Origin: Erodium maritimum
Lineage: Eukaryota > Streptophyta > Magnoliopsida > Geraniales > Geraniaceae
Assembly: GCA_963921825.1 (NCBI GenBank)
Contig: OY997594.1
Location: 5,089,001-5,153,000, forward strand
Reading direction: 5' to 3'
Length of the DNA stretch: 64,000 nucleotides
The notes under the pieces were generated by a model, which did no database searches, was not told the origin of the DNA, and was given only the letters and a program-made list of their open reading frames with translations. Each line of letters starts with the position of its first letter. The stretch's first letter is position 1. Shown piece by piece: positions 57,315 through 64,000 of this stretch. The translations under genes were made by a program, and so were the position numbers.

Positions 57315-58888
57315 CATAACAAAAACAAAATATTTCATTAGTTATCCTGACAGCAGTATGTAAACGAAACTATAGTGTAACCACATAGCATAGACGAAAC
57401 TTTTTACATCACTTTATTTGTGGACGAAATTTTAGGGTAGTTTTGAACAATTAACCTTTTATTGTTCTCATAAATTTTACAAATAGCCTCCCACCTAATC
57501 ATCATGATGAATTCACATTTCCGTCAATCGTTTTTTTTTATCAGCAAGACATTTTAAATAAAACCTTTCAGAAGGAGAAAGATGAGTACATTTCCGTCAA
57601 TCATTGAACTGATTGATCAGATAAAATAACTCGAACGAAAAATTAGTCTTTTGACTAATCTCCCACGTTGGATTGTTTAGTTTATCCGAACTTTTCGATT
57701 CGTCTCTTTCTCTGGCGTTACAATTTAACTGGACTAACGAGGCTATCCTATCACAATGCAAAAATTATTTAACTAATAAAAGGGGAAAATAATAAGTTAA
57801 AAATATATAGATATTTGGGTGTTATTACAGTATTTTCTTTTCTTTTTATTCATGAGAATATCACATGATTTATAAAATAAAATCCATCTAAACACTCAAA
57901 TTAAGCTTACCTGGGAATCGTTGAGCGATGGAATTAATGGGTTCTTCAATAGGCTTTTTTTTCATATGTTCCTCCTAATGGCTTCTTATAATGCACATTG
58001 AGATGCAAAATTAGTAATGTTAAATCAATCTTATATCCTATATCAGATATGTTGGCTTTTAAATCGGCGGATTTATCTCTTGGATAAGGTGGTCAGGTGA
58101 ATTAAGTGTTGAAGTAGATATGTTTTTGTAATGATTGTGTATTTTAGAGAGATTAATTATAACATCACAAGAAATGATGAATTATAAAGGTTTAAAAGGA
58201 GACCAAAACTTAATTTCTGATTATAACATCCACTGAAGCCATTGCTCACTAAATTTTACTGTTTTTTTGGATGTTGGTGACAATCTTTTGTTTGAGTTGT
58301 ATGGCGGAAATTTTTTGGGTATGTTGGACCTCCAATTGTGCTTCAAGGTGGTCAAATTCGGTGTCAGTCTTGTTTTTTTCTCGTTGTTTTCTCTGTTTGG
58401 TGTTTTCTTTGTAATCTTGTGGTTTTACTGGTTGTTTCAGATTGGTTCTGTAGTTCATCTTCATCCTTGATGTAGGGTTTTGATTTCTTGAGATTCCGAT
58501 TAGGAAGGCTCCTAGGTTGTATTCTCTATCCTCATGCTCAAAGAAACGGTTTTTAATCTTTGCTTTGCTGATAAAAAAATAGTTGAATTTAAAAGTCATG
58601 CACCAACATGAAGTCTCATATCCTCATCATTCTGTGTACTTATTTATCTTTTTCTGTAAGGCAACGAGGGTGGTACAACTCACGACTGCGAGCATGAGAG
58701 AAGTAAAAATGGTAGCCGAAGCTTCATCAGGACCCCTCCGCCTCCAGCGTAACCGTAGGATACCGCTCCTTTATGACCATAAGGAGATGCGCAGCCTCAG
58801 TCAAACGTAATCTCATCGTTGTGACAACGAAAGGTCGTACCGTCATGGTAACGAAACACTTAAGAAAAACCCCTATATTTACAGCGTC
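57315..58888. other. Spacer left of the chromovirus
   Basis: AT-rich to about 58250. At about 58270..58590 there is a stretch ending CTTTGCTTTGCTGATAAAAAAA that looks like a LINE or SINE 3' tail (plus strand). From 58640 to 58888 a GC-richer segment abuts the LTR and is unrecognised. Confidence 0.4.
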
Positions 58889-59265
58889 TGTCAAGCTTGG
58901 AGAAGCTTGAAGGTTCAACAATGGCGAAAATGGCTTTTTTTATTGATTGAAAGAGAAAGTACAGAGAGAGAGTTACAGCTAGGAATTGAAATACAATCGG
59001 TTACATGAATGATCCAGCTAACCAATCTGTTCCTATATATACCTCGAGCTTCCTCTTCGTCCAACCGCATTTCTCGCGTTTTGTAACAACCAGCGACGCG
59101 CGAAGGAGAAGCTGACTCAGCACACCTCTCCACGTAGCACGCCTCCGTCAAGACAGCTGGCTCCGCTGACCAAGTCAGCTCGTCACTTACTCGAAACGCA
59201 GCGTTTTGATACGCGCGAACGTTTTATTCAAATTCAAAATGCTTGCTCCTCACGTAGCCGCGACA
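58889..59265 (-). repeat. 3' LTR of the Ty3/gypsy chromovirus
   Basis: On the minus strand the LTR starts TGTCGCGGCTACG just after a purine-rich tract (GAAGAGAGGGCTC) that lies past the end of the coding region, and ends CCAAGCTTGACA. This gives TGTC...GACA termini and a 377-bp LTR. It contains a TATA box (GGTATATATAGG, 59033..59044) and a polyadenylation-like CAATAAAAAAAG. The other LTR is outside the window, so borders cannot be checked by comparison. Confidence 0.7.
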
Positions 59266-59292
59266 GAGCCCTCTCTTCAACCAGGCTTGACC

Positions 59293-62200
59293 TCAAGCCT
59301 GAGGTAACTGCAGCTCATACCAGTCTCGAAATGTAGCTTTGATAAAGGGTTCATCCTCCCAAGTTGCATCCTCAGCCAAGGAACGCTCCCATTGGATCAA
59401 CCACTGGACCACCGCCCCATTGTTCTTGTTGACGATCCTTCTATCAAGCAAAAGAGCTGGAGCCAACCTTAGAGTACCCTCATATGTGATTGTGGGCAAT
59501 TGAGGAAGCAAACGATACTTGTGACCCAACAGGCGTTTCAGCAGAGACACATGGAACACAGGGTGAATGAGAGAACCCTCGGGCAGCCTCAGTCTATAGG
59601 CCACAGTACCCTTCTTCTCAACCACCTGAAATGGCCCATAAAACCTTGCAGCCAACTTCAAATGCTTCCTGAGCTGGACTGAGTTCTGCATGTAGGGCTG
59701 CAACTTCAGGTAAACCCAATCCCCCACAACAAAGGACCTCTCAGTCCTATTCTTATCAGCCTACACCTTCATCCTGTGCTGAGCAGCCTTCAAATTCTCA
59801 TCCAACAACTTGGCCTGCTCTTGTCTAGAGTGTATGAAAGATTCCACATCTTGAACCTTGGATGAATCAGAGTTGGTCACCAAAGGTTGTGGGGGGTAAC
59901 CATAAAGGGCCTCAAAGGGAGTCATCTTGAGGGAGGAATGGTAGCTAGAGTTATACCAAAATTGTGCCATAGACAGCCAGCCATGCCATTTCTTGGGAAC
60001 TTGATGGCACATCACCCTCAAATAAGCCTCCAGACATTGATTTACTCTCTCAGTCTGCCCATCACTCTGAGGATGATAGGCAGTTGAGAGGTTCAAAGTC
60101 ACTCCCACCCTTTTGAAAAGCTCTTCCCAAAAGTTACTCAGAAAAATTCTATCTCTATCAGATACAATGGCCTCAGGCATACCATGTAATTTGAAGATCA
60201 CATCAAAGAACAACTGAGCTAATTGGGATGCAGTATAGGGATGCTTAAGACCAATGAAATGGGCAAATTTGGAGTACCTGTCTACAATGACCCAGATGCT
60301 ATCTTTGCCTTCAGAAGTGGGCAAACCCTCTATGAAATCCATGGAAATGTGCTTCCAGGGTTGAGATGGGATGGGAAGAGGTTGTAATAAGCCTGGGGTT
60401 GCCACATGTTCAGCCTTACATATCTGGCATATGTCACAAACCTTCACAAAATCCAGAATTTCCTTGTTCATCAAAGGCCAATAGAACTGAGACTTAACCC
60501 TATGTAAGGTGGCATTAATGCCAGAGTGACCCCCAATTCCTGAATCATGCAATGCCTTGAGGACTTTAGTTCGAATATCATTACTCTTGCCCATCACAAT
60601 CTTACCCTTGAACCAAAGAACCCCCTCCTGGTACTTATAGTCTGCCAAGGAAGCTGGTGCTAAGCTTAGCTGTTGAATTAGGCTCTCCATTTCAGTATCC
60701 CCTTGATAACTCAACATCACCTCAGTGATCCAAGCAGGCACTACTGAGGATACCACCTGTAACTCCTCATGAGGGACCCTAGAAAGTGCATCAGCCACCA
60801 AATTCTCTTTGCCTTGCTTATACTCAATAGTATATTGAAGACCCATAAGCTTGGATAGCCACTTGTGCTGGAAGGGAGTTGTCAATTTCTGCTCCAAAAG
60901 GTACTTGAGGGCCTGTTGATCAGTTCTGATCACAAATGGGGTTGCAGTAACATAATGCTTCCACTTCTGTATTGCAGTGATCAGTGCTAACAGCTCTTTT
61001 TCATAAGTGGATAAAGCTTGGCTTTTTACCCCTAAAGCCTTACTCATGAAGGCAATAGGATGGCCCTTCTGCATCAATACACCCCCAATGCCTACATCAC
61101 ATGCATCTGTCTCAATGACAAAGGGTAAGGAAAAGTCAGGTAAGTTGAGTACTGGGGTAGTTACCATAGCCCTCTTGAGCTGCTCAAAGCTCATTTGAGC
61201 CTCATCAGTCCATTCAAAAACACCTTTCTTCAACAAGTTGGACAAAGGCTTTGCTATAATTCCATAGTTCTGAACAAATTTCCTATAGTATCCAGTTAAT
61301 CCCAAGAACCCTCTCACGGCCTTGAGGTTCCTTGGTACTGGCCAACTAACCATGGCTTCTATTTTAGCAGGGTCAATGGCCACACCTTGGCCTGAGATGA
61401 TATGGCCCAAGTACTCCACTTGGGTCTGACCAAAAGCACATTTGCTCTTTTTAGCATACAGCTGGTGTTCCCTCAGCTTCCTTAAGACCAACTCCACATG
61501 TTGCAGATGATCTTCCCATGTCCTGCTGTAAATGAGGATATCATCGAAGAAAACAAGAACAAACTTCCTCAAATACTCCTGCAGGACTTGAGTCATGAGT
61601 GCCTAGAAGCTAGCAGGTGCATTAGTCAGCCCAAAGGGCATGACCCTAAACTGATAATGCCACATGTGGGTTCTGAAGTCAGTCTTGAACTCCTCCCCTT
61701 CTTTAAGCCTGATCTGATGGTACCCTGACCTTAGGTCTATCTTGGAAAAGTAGCAACTTCTTTGCAGTTCATCCAACAACTCCTCAATGGTGGGAATGGG
61801 AAATTTGTCTTTGATTGTTAGGTCATTGAGTTTCCTATAATCAATACACATTCTCCACCCACCATCTTTCTTCTTAACCAGCAGTACATGGAAAGAATAA
61901 GGACTGTGACTCCTTTGAATTACCCCAGAATCCATCATTTCAGAAACCAAGCCTTCTATCACATTCTTCTGCTCAAAGCTATGTCTGTAAGGTCTGAGAG
62001 ATGGTGGTACAGCACCAGGAACCAAGGGAATGGTATGGTCCAGGTCCCTTATAGGAGGCAAGGCAGTAGGGACCTCAAAGACATCAGGAAACTTACCCAA
62101 AACTACCTGGAGATCCTCAGGAGTCTCAGGTTCAGGTTGTTTGGTATTCAAGGAAACCAGTTGACCCATATACAAGGACTGACCAGCCTTAAGTTCTTTC

Positions 62201-64000
62201 AACACACCAGAGACAGATAATTGATCACAAGGCAATGTAGGAATGGATTCATACAATATAAGAGACATACCTTCCCTTCTAATGGTAACTGTCATCAGCT
62301 CATAGTCAAATGTAATGGGGGAAACAGTCTTGAGCCAGTCCACACCCAGGACAACATCATATGAACCCAAGGGCATCACTAAGAATTGCCAAACAAACTT
62401 GTCCTTAGAGATGGACCAAGTGATAGTGCAGTCAGAAGAGCAAATAACCCTTTGATCATTTCCCATGTTGACTATAGTAGCAGGAACCTTGATGAGCTGA
62501 ACACTCAAAGTCTTAGTTGTCAATTCATCCAAAAATGATTTGGAAGCCCCAGTATCTACCAATATAGAGAGGTCAAGACCCTGAGTTGTTCCAGCCACCC
62601 TGATAGATGAGTTAGGCTTGTCATCTCCAGAGAGGAGACAAGTCTCAACACTGAGAGTGCACAGATTGTCCTCCTCAGTGTCCTCTGCTTTGAAAGGCTC
62701 CTTCTCCACCACTTCAGAGGCCTCTGATTCAGTATCACCAAACAACTCATCAGCTTCTTCCTTGGTGATGATATACAACTTCTGCCTGTTAGGACACACA
62801 TGGTCCCTTGAATACTTGGCTGGACAGGTGTAGCATAGTCCCTTCCTAGCCCTCTCCTCCCTTGTGTCTCCCAAGGGTCTAGGACCAGTGGAACCTTCTT
62901 GTGGAGGTCTAGGACCAGTGAATCTCTAGACCACAGGTGCCTGATACCTTGGTCTGAATGTCTGAGGTGCTAAGGCTCTGGATGGACGAGCTACAGCAGC
63001 CCTATGGTTCCCAACCAGCCTCAAGGAAGCCACTCTACTCTCCTCATGCCTGGCCAAGTACATAACATGAACAAGTGTGCTAGGGCTCAGCATTTGCACA
63101 CCTGGTCTGAGATTAGGCCTCAGGCCCCCAATGAAATTGGAAATGAAATAATCCTCGGTCAAAAAAGGATTTCTGGCCAGCATTAGCACCTTCAATTCAC
63201 TGAACACATACTCGAAATCCTGTACAGTGCCAGTTTGCTTCAGATTCTGGAACTCAATCTGAACATCATCATGGCCTTGGGCCTCAAATTTCCAACTGAT
63301 GTCTTGGCAAAATTGAGTCCACTAGATCACTCCTCCATGCATAGAGTACTCAGCAAACCAAATCTCAGCTGGTCCGACCATATGGATTGAGGCCAAACGC
63401 ACTCTGTGATCCTCAGGAACATTGTAATAAGAAAAATACAAGGAGGCCTTGCGGAGCCAACCTCGCACATCAGATCCGTCAAAAACAGGGAATGATATGT
63501 TAGGCGCTCTGAAATATTGATAAGGTGTGGGTTGATGAGGGAGATTTGGTGGTGTTGGAGGCTGGTGAAGGTTTTGTGGTGGTGCCGAGGTGATATTCGG
63601 GCGTTGGAAGTGTGGATTGGTTGAGGTAGAGGCCATGTGAGGGTTTGGTTGAGGAAGTGAGGGTTTCAGTACATATTGACGAGCATGAGATGAAAATGGA
63701 GCACTGGCTTGTGGAGTAAAGCCTTGAAAGTAGATCGGAGTGCAAGGGTGATGATTCAGTACCTCAGGTCGAGATTGAACTGGATTGAGCACTTCTGGAC
63801 TTGCTCCGGGGCCAAAAATAGGGTGAACTTGTGACGGCGATGTGGCCACAGACTTACCACTCTCCTGAGGTGCAGGTTCTGGCTGTTGGTGCTGCTGGTG
63901 CTGCGCCGGGGCTTGAGGCACCAGTTCAGGAGGAGCTACTGGTGCCAGAGCTCGCTCGCGAAACAGAAGCTCCAAAGCGCTCCTGAGAGTCGCTATCTCA
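59293..64000 (-). pseudogene. Ty3/gypsy chromovirus gag-pol, broken by four stops, cut by right edge
   Basis: One reading frame runs from the right edge to the stop at 59293. Order: gag (Pro/Gln-rich start, then a capsid-like region to about 62930); zinc knuckle [14 protein letters not shown] (about 62820); aspartic protease DTGAS (about 62548); reverse transcriptase ([11 protein letters not shown]; catalytic VFFDD at about 61540); RNase H (ETDACDVGIGG); integrase with HHCC finger and DDE core (MDFIEGLP, VSDRD, PQSDGQTERVNQ); and a C-terminal chromodomain-like region (QWLIQWERSLAEDATWEDE). The chromodomain places it among chromoviruses. In-frame TAG codons at 59761, 61603, 62926 and 63322 interrupt it. 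I see no frameshift, so it is inactive but young in structure. Confidence 0.92.

Noticed and set aside
58267..58599. Overlapping ORFs on both strands (67 and 116 codons)
   Set aside because: They lie in a retroposon-tail-like segment ending in an A-run, and the translations are Phe/Lys-rich and unrecognisable.

Overview
This window is plant nuclear DNA, most likely from a eudicot. Its genes have many short exons and AT-rich introns. Two encode chloroplast proteins (Mg-protoporphyrin monomethyl ester cyclase and plastid ribosomal protein PSRP5), and the repeats are typical of plants: a chromovirus, LINEs, hAT, MULE and Stowaway elements. The species cannot be named from the sequence alone.

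Layout from left to right: (1) the 5' end of CSN2 (minus strand), cut by the left edge; (2) a repeat-rich stretch with an eroded LINE; (3) CHL27/CRD1 (minus), 5 exons; (4) a weak hypothetical secreted ORF and AT-rich spacer; (5) a SUVH1/3-type histone H3K9 methyltransferase-like gene (minus), with an uninterrupted CDS; (6) repeat-rich spacer; (7) a GH51 alpha-L-arabinofuranosidase (plus), 16 exons; (8) PSRP5 (minus), 2 exons; (9) a 5.6-kb decayed LINE (minus) carrying a nested hAT element; (10) ALADIN, a nuclear-pore WD protein (minus), 14 exons; (11) TFIIIA (plus), 6 exons, sharing a 260-bp divergent promoter with ALADIN; (12) an exportin-7/RanBP16-like gene (minus), 28 coding exons over 13.4 kb; (13) spacer with a second hAT element; (14) the 3' LTR and most of the coding region of a Ty3/gypsy chromovirus (minus), running off the right edge.

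I built the gene models by hand. The summed exons keep frame throughout and give proteins close to the family lengths I remember: CHL27 394 aa, arabinofuranosidase 678 aa, PSRP5 152 aa, ALADIN 449 aa, TFIIIA 356 aa with nine zinc fingers, exportin-7-like 1039 aa.

The most interesting signals are at the level of RNA processing. The TFIIIA intron that in other plants holds the exonized 5S rRNA mimic (P5SM) here carries two tandem 5S-like copies 149 bp apart. ALADIN contains a clear AT-AC (U12-type) intron directly after a GC-AG intron. CSN2 intron 1 is also GC-AG. Four members of one foldback MITE family, one MULE MITE with a 9-bp target duplication and two hAT elements with 8-bp duplications can be delimited. 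The chromovirus reading frame is broken only by four in-frame TAG codons.
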